Source of the DNA: Desulfobotulus pelophilus
Lineage (GTDB): Bacteria; Desulfobacterota; Desulfobacteria; Desulfobacterales; ASO4-4
Assembly: GCF_026155325.1 (NCBI RefSeq)
Contig: NZ_JAPFPW010000006.1
Span: 110,466 to 174,465, forward strand
Reading direction: 5' to 3'
DNA length: 64,000 nucleotides
Within the stretch, counting starts at the first letter, position 1; each line of letters starts with the position of its first letter. A program made the translations under genes and the position numbers. Below, piece after piece: positions 44,571-53,673 of the stretch. Under the pieces are notes generated by a model that was not told the DNA's origin, ran no database searches, and saw nothing but the letters and a program-made list of their open reading frames with translations.

Positions 44571-45841
44571 ACAGCCCTCCCTGGTCTTTTCACCTGACCC
44601 GGAACAGAACCAGCCCAGATCAGGGCCATCAGTCCCGGAAAACCACAGGCGATTATGACAAGCCAGTCAACGGGACTGTTGGACCACGCTATTCCCTGTC
44701 TCCAGCGCCACAGGACAAAAAAGCCAAGTCCCACCAGAACGCCCATGATCCGTGCCATCAGAAAATCATTATTCCAGACCATACGCAGGGTCAGATAAGA
44801 AGAATCAGGAACACTCTGAAAAACCCGGAAAGGGAAGAAAAAGGCTTCACTCTGACGGGCAAACCCGCTTCGCAGGGGAGAAAGATCCATGCGCATATGC
44901 CGTATAACCCGATCCTCATGGTCCGTAATGGTCATGGTCAGCGCATCTTTTTCCTCCACCGTGTACTGGTGCACCAGAGGATCCCTCCTCCAGGTCAACC
45001 GCATGGTTGAGGGGTTGAAATCCTGCATGGGAAGGGGCCTGAGGTCATAATCCGGGAAATTCATGCGATAGGCCCTCCCCTCTCTGTCCACCAGAAGGCC
45101 GAAGACATGGCGGCCCGGATGTTCTTCCACCTGCACATACCGAACACCCGGGGTAAAATCCTTCCGGACAGGCCGTACCCTTGCCTGTCCCCGCACCTGC
45201 ATGAGGTGAAAGAGCGTACCTTCTGCGTCCAGAAGAAACCAGCCCCAGTCAAAGGGTTTGCGGGTTGATGTATTGGCCCAGGCTCTTTCTGCCGGGAAAC
45301 GAAACCCTGCCTTGGCAAGGGATTCGGTAAACAACAGTGATTTTTCTTCATGGATGGTGTTGTCCGGTACCCGGACAAACTCCGCCCGACTGCCCGAAAT
45401 CCGCATCACCTCATCGGGCATTTCCAGATCTACAAAACCCGATGCCGCCTCCATAACAAAGTACAGGGGTATCTCAGGTCCATCCATGCTGGTCGGTCGC
45501 ATGCGAACCTGCTGCACATCCCGCTGCAACTGATCCGCATCAATGGCAACGCCGTGCAGCTCTCCGGGCATTTCACCCCAGCGCATCAGGTCTCTGGCAT
45601 AGCGGAAGGGAAGAAGGAGAGCAAATGCCTTCTGATCCAGCTCCTGCCCATGCTCTGTACGATAAAAGACCCGACCATAGCGATCCTGTTCCTGAAACAG
45701 AAACTCTCCATTGACAGGACTGTAGAACATATCTACCCGGTTTCGCTGCCCCTCCATGGCCTGCCAGAAAAAACGAGGCAGAAAGGTGGAAAGAATCAGC
45801 ACGGCAAACACCACAGCCGCATACCGCGAAAGCACTGTCAT
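44567..45841 (-). CDS. DUF4857-like membrane protein, copy A
   Basis: A 424-residue relative of the protein at 42619-43905: N-terminal helix RYAAVVFAVLILSTFLPRFF, an external domain with FYSPVNGEFLFQEQ and RWGEMPGELHGV, and C-terminal helices (IMGVLVGLGFFVLWRWR, WLVIIACGFPGLMALIWA). ATG at 45841 is chosen because it overlaps the upstream stop (ATGA) and aligns with copy B; the open frame upstream of it is antisense-like sequence inside the preceding gene. The external domain could be a periplasmic cap or ligand-binding part of the ABC complex. Confidence 0.73.
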   Translation of the reverse strand: MTVLSRYAAVVFAVLILSTFLPRFFWQAMEGQRNRVDMFYSPVNGEFLFQEQDRYGRVFYRTEHGQELDQKAFALLLPFRYARDLMRWGEMPGELHGVAIDADQLQRDVQQVRMRPTSMDGPEIPLYFVMEAASGFVDLEMPDEVMRISGSRAEFVRVPDNTIHEEKSLLFTESLAKAGFRFPAERAWANTSTRKPFDWGWFLLDAEGTLFHLMQVRGQARVRPVRKDFTPGVRYVQVEEHPGRHVFGLLVDREGRAYRMNFPDYDLRPLPMQDFNPSTMRLTWRRDPLVHQYTVEEKDALTMTITDHEDRVIRHMRMDLSPLRSGFARQSEAFFFPFRVFQSVPDSSYLTLRMVWNNDFLMARIMGVLVGLGFFVLWRWRQGIAWSNSPVDWLVIIACGFPGLMALIWAGSVPGQVKRPGRAV

Positions 45842-46509
45842 ACCCCCCCTCCCCGTTTTGCCCTCATGACAGGAAGAAACAGCATAAGCGCAAGGGTGAG
45901 GGTCACCAAAACATAGGCTCCGGCAGACTGAGCATAGGCTGCCGGCTGGGTCCCTGATGTCAGCATGGTAACCAAACCGTAAACCAGACATGCGCCCATG
46001 ATTCTCCGCCACCATGACGTTTCCATCAGCACCATGGCAGCACCACAGTAAAAAACCATACCCGCCAGCATATGGGGCAACCATGCCCAGGCAAGGCCCG
46101 CAACAATTTCATGGGGGAACCGCAGCGCGTAGACCATCATAAGCCCCAGGCCATGCAGCCCGGCTACGAAAAAAACAAACAGCAGACCCGTTGCCACAAC
46201 GACTGGAATCAGAACCGTTTCCGCCAGCGGAAGATGGAGAAGCAGCCGGAGTCTTCGTTTGCGTGTTTCCGGAAACCACTGAAAAGCCCCCATTACCAGA
46301 CCGCAAACCATGGGAAAAACCAGATGCCCTCCATAGGGCATCTGCTGCTTGAGAATAAGACCTTCCCAGAGATCAACACCTTCCCTCATGGTTGCAAGGT
46401 AACGGAGACTGAGCCCCGCCTGTAGAAGGGATGCAAGCCCCAGCAGACCAAGAACGGCAACGGGCCACCGGAGCTTGATCCATTCTTTATAAAACAATGC
46501 GCGCAGCAT
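45838..46509 (-). CDS. ABC transporter membrane subunit, copy A
   Basis: A 223-residue, six-helix inner-membrane protein paralogous to the one at 43902-44570 (shared KEWIKLRW and QWFPETRKRRLRLLLHLP motifs). ATG at 46509 has AAGGAGAAAAA directly before it. It follows the ATPase gene by about 30 bases and is the first of two permease/DUF4857-like pairs. A heterodimer of the two copies with one ATPase homodimer is the simplest model. Confidence 0.75.
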   Translation of the reverse strand: MLRALFYKEWIKLRWPVAVLGLLGLASLLQAGLSLRYLATMREGVDLWEGLILKQQMPYGGHLVFPMVCGLVMGAFQWFPETRKRRLRLLLHLPLAETVLIPVVVATGLLFVFFVAGLHGLGLMMVYALRFPHEIVAGLAWAWLPHMLAGMVFYCGAAMVLMETSWWRRIMGACLVYGLVTMLTSGTQPAAYAQSAGAYVLVTLTLALMLFLPVMRAKRGGGV

Positions 46510-46539
46510 TTTTTCTCCTTTTTCCAACATCGTGGTTCT

Positions 46540-47427
46540 TCAGTACTTTCCCGTAACCCCTATAAAGGCATCTTCAAGGCTCATGGGCACCTCTTGGGGT
46601 TTCAGGTCCTCCAGCCCCAGCGCGGAAAGACTTGCCATCACCGCATCCCTGTCTTCGAAGGTAAAGATGTCCGCCCTTTCTCCCACAACATCAAAGTGAA
46701 CAATGGCACCTTCCCTGCGCAGCATGGCGGCGGCATCAGCCCCCCTGAACCGGAAACATTTCACTTTATCCATGAATCCTTTCAGGGTGGACTGACATAT
46801 AACACCGCACCGGTCGAGGATGATGATATCATCTACAAAACGCTCCAGATCCTGCACTATGTGGGAAGTGACAAGGATAGTCTTCTCCCTGCGATCCACA
46901 TAATCTTTCAAAAAATCAATAAAAAGCCTCCGGTAGTTGGCATCCAGCCCCAGAGAATAATCGTCAAGGATCATGAGGTCCGCATCCTGAGCCAGAATCA
47001 GGCCGAGGGTCACCTGGGATCGCTGGCCACAGCTCATTCGGAAAATCCGGTGGGTATAGGGCAGCCCCAGCCTGTCCATGAGATCGTAATACAGTTCCCG
47101 CTTCCATTTCGGGTAAAAAGCAGAATAAAACTTTTCCACCTCTTCGATACTCATGTAGCCATATTGCAGATGGCCTTCGTGGAGAAGACCGATCCTCCGG
47201 CGGGTAGCCGGACGAATGGCATGGGAAGGCTCTCCCAAAATTCTACATTCCCCCGAGGTTGGCTGAAGAAAACCCATCAGGATATTGATGGTGGTACTTT
47301 TGCCAACTCCGTTTTTACCCAGAAGTCCAAAAATCCGCCCCGGTTCCACCGTGAAATTCAAATTCCGGAGAACTTCTTTTCTGCCGTAACTGTGACAGAG
47401 ATTCCGGCATTCAATCGCATAAGACAT
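46540..47427 (-). CDS. ABC transporter ATP-binding protein
   Basis: A 295-residue ATPase of the ABC-2 exporter class. Walker A is GLLGKNGVGKSTTINILMG near residue 38, the signature reads RMSCGQRSQVTLGLIL instead of LSGGQ, and Walker B reads DLMILDDYSLGLDANYRR with Asp where the catalytic Glu normally stands; the switch histidine is present (VTSHIVQDLERFVDD). A C-terminal extension of about 70 residues follows. ATG at 47427 follows AAAGGAAACTTC. It is the only ATPase for the two membrane-subunit pairs downstream. Confidence 0.85.
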   Translation of the reverse strand: MSYAIECRNLCHSYGRKEVLRNLNFTVEPGRIFGLLGKNGVGKSTTINILMGFLQPTSGECRILGEPSHAIRPATRRRIGLLHEGHLQYGYMSIEEVEKFYSAFYPKWKRELYYDLMDRLGLPYTHRIFRMSCGQRSQVTLGLILAQDADLMILDDYSLGLDANYRRLFIDFLKDYVDRREKTILVTSHIVQDLERFVDDIIILDRCGVICQSTLKGFMDKVKCFRFRGADAAAMLRREGAIVHFDVVGERADIFTFEDRDAVMASLSALGLEDLKPQEVPMSLEDAFIGVTGKY

Positions 47428-47480
47428 GAAGTTTCCTTTCAAAAGTACGGACAGCGCATATTTCAGCAGCTGGTATTCAT

Positions 47481-49946
47481 TCAGAACTCAAGGGAAATCC
47501 CTGCCCAGAACTGCCGGCCCATGAGGGGCGTATCATCGGAAGTACGGATCTCCGTATCAAAAAGGTTCATGACCTCCAGATCCCAGGTTGCGGCAAAACG
47601 GCTTCCGAAAGGGACCTTTCCTTTCAGTCGCAGATCCAGCTGCCAGAATGCCTTACGAACCACCTTCTCATAGATGGGAACGCTTTCCTGCAACACTTCT
47701 CCTGTAACGGGATCCCTTTCCTTTTCACTCTCAGGGAGTTCCATGTCTTCCTTGCTGTCACGGATTTCATCAAAATCCGATTTCCAGGAAAGAAAGGCCG
47801 TAGCCGAAAGGTTCCATGGCAGCTTCTGAATCACGGTCAGGTTGCCCACCCAGGGTCTGGCATAATTACCCTTGGGAAGTTCATCCAGATAATAAAGCCT
47901 GTTCTGATACCAGACCCGGCTGGCATTGGCTTCATCTCCCAGGATATCGTTAAAGTCTACGGCTCGGGTATGGCTTTCCTGCCAGCTGATGTTGGCCAGT
48001 ACCTCCGTGTCCTCCCAGCGTCTTCCCCAGCTGGCACGGACGGACCGATAGTCACTTTCCCCTTTATTGGTAAAGGTATCGTAGCGTACGCCATCCAGCT
48101 CATAACTGCCCCTTTCCCGGGCAAACTCATTTTTGTTTTCCCGTTCCACATAGCGCAGGGTCAGCCGCCCTCCCATCAGACGCTGATCCAGCCCCACTGT
48201 CCACTCGTCGCTATAGGGGGTGTCCAGATCGGAAAACCGCCAGGCCGTTTCACTTCCCCCGGCGTCACGCCATTCGGTCACATGATTTCTGTAGGTAGTA
48301 CGCCACTCATAACGGGTGCCTGTTCCCCTGCCTTCTTTGAGTTTATGGCTGAGAAAGGCATGACCGTAGTACCGGTTCAGACCACCGGTCAGGACCGTTG
48401 CGCCCGTTCCCAGAAGGTCATAGTCCGCAGAAAAACGGGGAGCGACATCCGTATTCTCCAGATAATCATCCCGGCTTATACGCAGTCCAGGACGGAGAGT
48501 AAGTCGTTTCCAGTTCATGGTATTGGAAAGATAGAGAGCAGCAGACTGAATTTCAGCCTCCGTGTCATAGGCTGAAAGCACCTGCCGTCTGGCAAAATAC
48601 TGTTCACCCGGCACCAGGGAGAAGTCATTGGGATCTGATGTAAAATTAGGATTATCTGTTACAGGTGAGGTATAGATCAGCACATCCTCAGGCCTTTTTT
48701 CCCTGCCCTTCACCCTTGAAAAAGAAACACCCGTTTCAATGGTATGGGTCATGCCTGCCAGGAAAAAAGGAGACAGGGTGAGAGAGGTGTTGGCTTCCAG
48801 AGTATCCTGCTCCCTTTCGAGGTTCCCATAGCCCCCCTCCATGCTGGAGGAGCCGACACGACTGGCATTTCCCCAGTCTCTGGAGTCCGTAATAGCCCAG
48901 CGATACCAAGTGGCCCTTTGGGAATAACGATTGTTTTCACTGTAGCGCCATGAAAGGCTGGTATCAAGACTCCCCCATCCCTTTTCCCTCAGATGCCTGG
49001 CCCTGAGAGCAGAGCCTCCTCCCTCAATCCTATAGGCATTATTGATGGCATCACTATGAAAATATTCTCCTTCATAAGGCGCATGAGTAAAGGAAATATC
49101 CAGCGAGTCCGAATCCGATACAAGAGCACTGCCCTTCATGAAAAAATGCTGGCCCCTACGTGTCTGATCCCGGGTACCCCCAAGGTTGTTAAGAGGAATG
49201 GTGGACCGGTCTTCCCGGAAAGAAATCAGAACACCTGTGGTATCCGTAACAGGTACATCCAGCCTGAGCCCGTAATTTTCCTTACGGAATTTCGGCTGCC
49301 ACCTTGAGGACGTGGAATGCTGCATCTGGTGTTCTTCTTCCGCATTCAGGTGAAAACGCGTCCATGAATCCCGGGTAGTTCGGTAAAAAACAGAACCGGA
49401 AAACTCCGAATCCGGCAACCGGGTTTTCGCATCCACCACACCGCCCGTAAATCCACCGTAGCTGGCAGGCACGTTGCTGTCATACACCGTCAGGGATTCC
49501 AGCACATCGGGAGAAGGACTCAGTTCCATGGAATGCCCCGGAACTTCATGCAGGCTGTTGGCTGACTTCTGGGTTGGATCCAGAAAACTGTTGTTCCCCG
49601 TGCCATCCACGGAAAAGTAATTATCGTAAAAACGACCACCGGAAATGGACACCTCAGGGGGCAGAATCTCTCCGCCTGTGGCCGCCGATCCATAGGCTTC
49701 ATCGAACTGAACGCCCGGAAGCACCTTCAGCATATCCGTGAGGGTAGCATTGCCTGCGGGCAAATTTTCCAGCACCGTTCCGGAAATGACAGACTGGCCC
49801 GTAGCCCTGATATCCGCCGTATCTTTCACCAGTATTTCCTGCATGAGATAAACGGAGTCCTGATCTGCCTTTTCAGCCACGGACAGAGCCGGAATGATGA
49901 ACCCAGCACATCCCATGACCAGTACAGTCATTATTTTTTTATACAT
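47481..49946 (-). CDS. TonB-dependent outer-membrane receptor
   Basis: An 821-residue receptor. A signal peptide (MYKKIMTVLVMGCAGFIIPA then LSVAEKA) is followed by the plug domain, with QEILVKDTADIRATGQSVIS, ATLTDMLKVLPGVQFDEAYG and VTVYDSNVP-like VYDSNVPASYGGFTGGVVDA, then about 22 beta strands to a terminal aromatic (SLEF). The C-terminal Phe is the outer-membrane assembly signal. No N-terminal regulatory domain. ATG at 49946 has AGGAA six bases before. It imports an unknown ligand, or in this context may form the outer-membrane part of a receptor/lipoprotein/ABC system. Confidence 0.87.
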   Translation of the reverse strand: MYKKIMTVLVMGCAGFIIPALSVAEKADQDSVYLMQEILVKDTADIRATGQSVISGTVLENLPAGNATLTDMLKVLPGVQFDEAYGSAATGGEILPPEVSISGGRFYDNYFSVDGTGNNSFLDPTQKSANSLHEVPGHSMELSPSPDVLESLTVYDSNVPASYGGFTGGVVDAKTRLPDSEFSGSVFYRTTRDSWTRFHLNAEEEHQMQHSTSSRWQPKFRKENYGLRLDVPVTDTTGVLISFREDRSTIPLNNLGGTRDQTRRGQHFFMKGSALVSDSDSLDISFTHAPYEGEYFHSDAINNAYRIEGGGSALRARHLREKGWGSLDTSLSWRYSENNRYSQRATWYRWAITDSRDWGNASRVGSSSMEGGYGNLEREQDTLEANTSLTLSPFFLAGMTHTIETGVSFSRVKGREKRPEDVLIYTSPVTDNPNFTSDPNDFSLVPGEQYFARRQVLSAYDTEAEIQSAALYLSNTMNWKRLTLRPGLRISRDDYLENTDVAPRFSADYDLLGTGATVLTGGLNRYYGHAFLSHKLKEGRGTGTRYEWRTTYRNHVTEWRDAGGSETAWRFSDLDTPYSDEWTVGLDQRLMGGRLTLRYVERENKNEFARERGSYELDGVRYDTFTNKGESDYRSVRASWGRRWEDTEVLANISWQESHTRAVDFNDILGDEANASRVWYQNRLYYLDELPKGNYARPWVGNLTVIQKLPWNLSATAFLSWKSDFDEIRDSKEDMELPESEKERDPVTGEVLQESVPIYEKVVRKAFWQLDLRLKGKVPFGSRFAATWDLEVMNLFDTEIRTSDDTPLMGRQFWAGISLEF

Positions 49947-50056
49947 GGAAGATTCCTGATTCATAAGTGTTCTCATTTCTGAACGAAAAAACGGGCGGCA
50001 CCTGAACCCGGTGCCGCCGCTTGGCCATTTTCATGTACAGGACAAAGGCACTGTTT

Positions 50057-53000
50057 TCAGGGCATGTACAGGGGTCTTGGATCCTCTGTGTCAGGAATAC
50101 CATTGCCATTGCAGTCATCATCCAGAACAAGCCCGGAAGCGTCAATCATCTCCTGAGTCGCCAGTGGGTGGAAGAAATCCGGCCGTCCATCCCTGTCCGT
50201 ATCCACCCATGCTATGGAAATACCTTTGAATGCATCGTACTTGGCTACTCTCTCAGACACCTTACCGATAATCCCATACCTGTCCGAAATCAGGGGAATG
50301 GCAAGGGCTGTCTCCATGGCAAAATCCACCAGCCCGGCATCGCCCGCAGACTGGGCGATATTCCCCATTTCTGTGGATTTATTCTTCAGACTGGCCAACA
50401 TTTCTGCTGCGGCATAAGCCTTGCGAAAAAGTCTGTCCGCAAGGGAAAGGGCCGCGGCATCCCAGGCCTGTTCACCCAGCCCCCGAAGCTGCTGTGATTC
50501 ATCCTGCAAGGCTTTCTCCCTCTGATTTTCGGGGATACCAGCCGTATGAATCATTTCCGCAACAACCTCACCCTCATGGATCAGAAAAAGGGCCATCTCT
50601 CTGTCATCACTATCCAGAGCACGCCGGATCAGTTTATTGTATTCTTTGGCAACAAAAACATTGCCGGCGGTCTGGGAAATGTCACGGAGATGATTCCTGC
50701 CCCTCTCCAGAAAATCACGGCTGCGGGTGGCATCACCGATCTCCTTCCACATGAGGGCAATGTAACCGATACCAAACAGAAGCTGTTCATTATCCTGCAT
50801 CCTGCCATACTCAACCCATTCCCTATCATAATTTCCGGAGGCATCCCGGACGAGACGGCCCTGCGTATCTATTTTTTCGGCGGAAAATCCCCCCCCGAAA
50901 AGAACGGTTTCCGCCAGCTCCATAGCCTTTGTGGCATCACTGTCATAACCTGCCCTGTTATAAATTCTGGCACAACGTAGGTATCCCTGAAAAACCTTTG
51001 ACAAACTGATATCCTTAGGAGCCGCACCGGGCTTGTGGATGGCATTGATGTATTTCAGTGCCTGATCCGCCAGAAGTGCCGCTTCCTGGTATCTTCCTTC
51101 CTCAATCATCACCATGCCCGCATGGGGCACGGCTTCGTTAAAATAGGTCAGGGCCCGTATGTGCATTTCCGCCGTTTCCGAAGCATTCCGGCCATCAACC
51201 AGACCTTCCAGCTCATCTATGATATCCTGAGCCATGGCGCCGTGGCGGGCAAGGCCTGCGGCAAAATCACCATAGGCTCTGGCCTTCTGGGTTGCACGAG
51301 CCGGTGGCAGAGTTTTCAGCAGATTTTCGGATTCATCCCTGTAGCCAGACAGGGAAAGGGCCTCCACCATTGTCGGCACATACACCCATGTAAGCTCCCC
51401 CGTAAAATTGCCGTACTGTTGATTCGGCGGTGAAAAGGAAAGAAGGCCGTCATTGGCCCGGATTGCCTCTACTTCCTGCACAACAGCAAAGGCCCTTGGC
51501 CCGTCTCCCAGCCATGCATAGCGCAATGCGGCATCCGCCAGATACATAACCTTCAGCATATAGTGCTTTCTGCCATTGGCCAGCTCCGTGGGTGGGCAAT
51601 CCTGAGCATAGCGGTACAGACCATCCAGAGCTGACCTCGCAGCAGCAGCATCCCTCTGATCCGGCTCATCCATGGACAGAAAATCATCGGCCAGATCCCG
51701 CATGGCCTGCAGAATACGGGCATAGGATCCTGCAGGAAGATGGGGACCCAGCTCTTCATGCATATATCTTGCAACTTCCCCTGCCTCATCCGGGTGCTGC
51801 GCTTTTCTGTACCACTTGGCAATGGTCTGCAGAAGCCCCGTATCGGCCGATGTAAGATTGTGATATCCCTTAGCCGCAAGAAGCGACTTCTGAATCCGGA
51901 AAGCTTCATCCAGACAATCTTTCGCTTCGCTAAACATGGCGAAGGGGACATAATTCTCGGCAACCGCCACCCAGGCACTGGCCTTCTGGGAATCCAGATA
52001 CATCTGCTCCCGGATAATGGATTTGGCTTCGTCAAAAAAACCCACCTTGGCCTTGCCTCGTACAATCTCTGCCCGGATGGTATCATTTACCGTATCATCC
52101 AGTACCGTATCCAGCATGGTTTCGGCTTTATACAAACGGGAAACATTGGAATGATAGTAATAGTGAATCCGTTTGGCATTGTCATTGCCCGGGAGCTCAC
52201 CCGGAAGCAGAGCCTCCGCCACATCATATATATAAGCTGCCCCTGAGAGTTCCCGTATCCTGGGATCTGCGGAAAGGGCAACGCCATCTTTTATGAGGTC
52301 CTGGGGCTGCAACAGAACGCTTACCAGCTTTCCCGTTACCACATAGGCTGTTCCTTCCTGATTCAGTTCCATATCCACAAGATCATAGGCATCAATCAGA
52401 TACCGAAAAATTCGTTCCACGGGCAATCCCCTGACGGGCATCTCTCTGTGGTGCAGGAGGTTTTCCGAAAGAACAGCCGCATTTTGCCTGTAAAAATCGC
52501 GATGTGCCTCAAAATCTCCATCAGCATCCGCAAACAGACGTTCCATGCTTTTCAGTAAAGAATCTGCCAGCAGAGACTTTTTGGCCTCTGCAACAATATC
52601 TTCCGGACTCTGTCCATCCGCCGAACGGACAGCTGCATGCAAGGCACGAACTTCCCTTATGCTGTCAGGCGAAAGGCCCGTATTCTGTAAAGTTGTTTCA
52701 TCCATATTTCCCTGATGAATCAGCTTCTGTCCGGATGCCATCAAATGTACCAGCTTAGCAAAAGGATTCTCTTCACCGGCAGAGACAAGATCCGTAATAA
52801 TTTTTGTAATCACCATACTGCGCTGAAGAAGCTGCCCGCCTCCAGGCCCCATGGGCCGCAGTGAAAGATCGGCTGCCGTATCCAGTCCAAGGAAAATCCG
52901 TACGGCTTCTTCTGCCTCCTGTACATTTTTTCCCGTATCATACATACGAACCACAAGGGTCGTAACAGGGGTCACGGCCAGGCTGTTCCGTGAAAAAGTT

Positions 53001-53383
53001 CCTTCGGCAAAGGCTTGCAGTTCAAGATCTCCGAAGCTGGTTCCCGTTTCCACATCCCGACCACCCGCAGCCACCACCCGAAGCCCACTCCGACTCTCGC
53101 GGCTGGTATAGAAACGAAAATATCCGTCATGTTCCGATACGGTTCGGCAGAGATCCCGTCCTGAAGTTCCGCACTCGCGCATGGCACCGTTTCTGTCCCA
53201 GAGCTCAACTCTGGCCCCTTGAATACCAGGATCTTCCACGTAGCCGGCAAGAGCTTGAGTGGAAACCCCAGGCGTGGTGGAGCCCGTCTCCCATGTGCTG
53301 GAAGACAGATCCCAGCATCCTGGCAGTAAAAACAACAAGCCAAGTCCAGCACCCATGAGCCCTATTACTCTTTCTACCTTCAT
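50057..53383 (-). CDS. Large TPR-type lipoprotein with C-terminal calcium-binding-like repeats
   Basis: A 1108-residue exported lipoprotein. The lipobox LLPGC places the lipidated Cys at 23. Residues 45-110 look like a beta-sandwich carboxypeptidase-regulatory-like domain (AGYVEDPGIQGARVELWDRN). The long middle is helical with tetratricopeptide-like pairs (FSEAKDCLDEAFRIQKSLLA, YQEAALLADQALKYINAIH). The C-terminus has DTDRDGRPDFFHP and DDDCNGNGIPDTEDPRP, acidic loops of thrombospondin-type-3 kind that bind calcium. It is the first gene of the operon, probably a surface or periplasmic partner of the TonB receptor 80 bases downstream. I know no named family. ATG follows GGAGG. Confidence 0.75.
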   Translation of the reverse strand: MKVERVIGLMGAGLGLLFLLPGCWDLSSSTWETGSTTPGVSTQALAGYVEDPGIQGARVELWDRNGAMRECGTSGRDLCRTVSEHDGYFRFYTSRESRSGLRVVAAGGRDVETGTSFGDLELQAFAEGTFSRNSLAVTPVTTLVVRMYDTGKNVQEAEEAVRIFLGLDTAADLSLRPMGPGGGQLLQRSMVITKIITDLVSAGEENPFAKLVHLMASGQKLIHQGNMDETTLQNTGLSPDSIREVRALHAAVRSADGQSPEDIVAEAKKSLLADSLLKSMERLFADADGDFEAHRDFYRQNAAVLSENLLHHREMPVRGLPVERIFRYLIDAYDLVDMELNQEGTAYVVTGKLVSVLLQPQDLIKDGVALSADPRIRELSGAAYIYDVAEALLPGELPGNDNAKRIHYYYHSNVSRLYKAETMLDTVLDDTVNDTIRAEIVRGKAKVGFFDEAKSIIREQMYLDSQKASAWVAVAENYVPFAMFSEAKDCLDEAFRIQKSLLAAKGYHNLTSADTGLLQTIAKWYRKAQHPDEAGEVARYMHEELGPHLPAGSYARILQAMRDLADDFLSMDEPDQRDAAAARSALDGLYRYAQDCPPTELANGRKHYMLKVMYLADAALRYAWLGDGPRAFAVVQEVEAIRANDGLLSFSPPNQQYGNFTGELTWVYVPTMVEALSLSGYRDESENLLKTLPPARATQKARAYGDFAAGLARHGAMAQDIIDELEGLVDGRNASETAEMHIRALTYFNEAVPHAGMVMIEEGRYQEAALLADQALKYINAIHKPGAAPKDISLSKVFQGYLRCARIYNRAGYDSDATKAMELAETVLFGGGFSAEKIDTQGRLVRDASGNYDREWVEYGRMQDNEQLLFGIGYIALMWKEIGDATRSRDFLERGRNHLRDISQTAGNVFVAKEYNKLIRRALDSDDREMALFLIHEGEVVAEMIHTAGIPENQREKALQDESQQLRGLGEQAWDAAALSLADRLFRKAYAAAEMLASLKNKSTEMGNIAQSAGDAGLVDFAMETALAIPLISDRYGIIGKVSERVAKYDAFKGISIAWVDTDRDGRPDFFHPLATQEMIDASGLVLDDDCNGNGIPDTEDPRPLYMP

Positions 53384-53462
53384 TGAAAACCTCCATCCGA
53401 TCCATACTTTGACAAGCCGAAAAAATGTTTAGCTTCCTACAGCCTGCCAATACGACTTGTCA

Positions 53463-53478
53463 ACAGCTTTTAAGCTGT
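53463..53478. promoter_or_regulatory. Inverted repeat in the divergent promoter region
   Basis: ACAGCTT (53463-53469) and AAGCTGT (53472-53478) flank a two-base centre. On the minus strand the repeat directly abuts a TTGACA (53462-53457), so it could be an operator at the lipoprotein-operon promoter. Confidence 0.4.
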
Positions 53479-53527
53479 ATCAAACAAAAAAACAAAACCA
53501 TACATAGTTTGCTATTGCTAAAAAATA

Positions 53528-53556
53528 TTGACACTCAAACCATTGCCGACTACAAG
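53528..53556 (+). promoter_or_regulatory. Candidate promoter of the M16-yej operon
   Basis: TTGACA (53528-53533), 17-base spacer and a weak TACAAG (53551-53556), about 118 bases before the M16 protease start. Confidence 0.35.
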
Positions 53557-53673
53557 GCATTCCCAAAGCGGCTTCGATTTCATACAATCAGAGTCAGCAG
53601 CCAAAGCGTAATGTTCACCAGCTTCCACCCCGTCTTTCCATAGACCGGGGGAAATGCACCGAAAGGAATTTGC

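Noticed and set aside
46594..47673. Plus-strand frame of 359 codons opposite the ABC ATPase
   Set aside because: Antisense shadow; the minus-strand ATPase has full Walker motifs.
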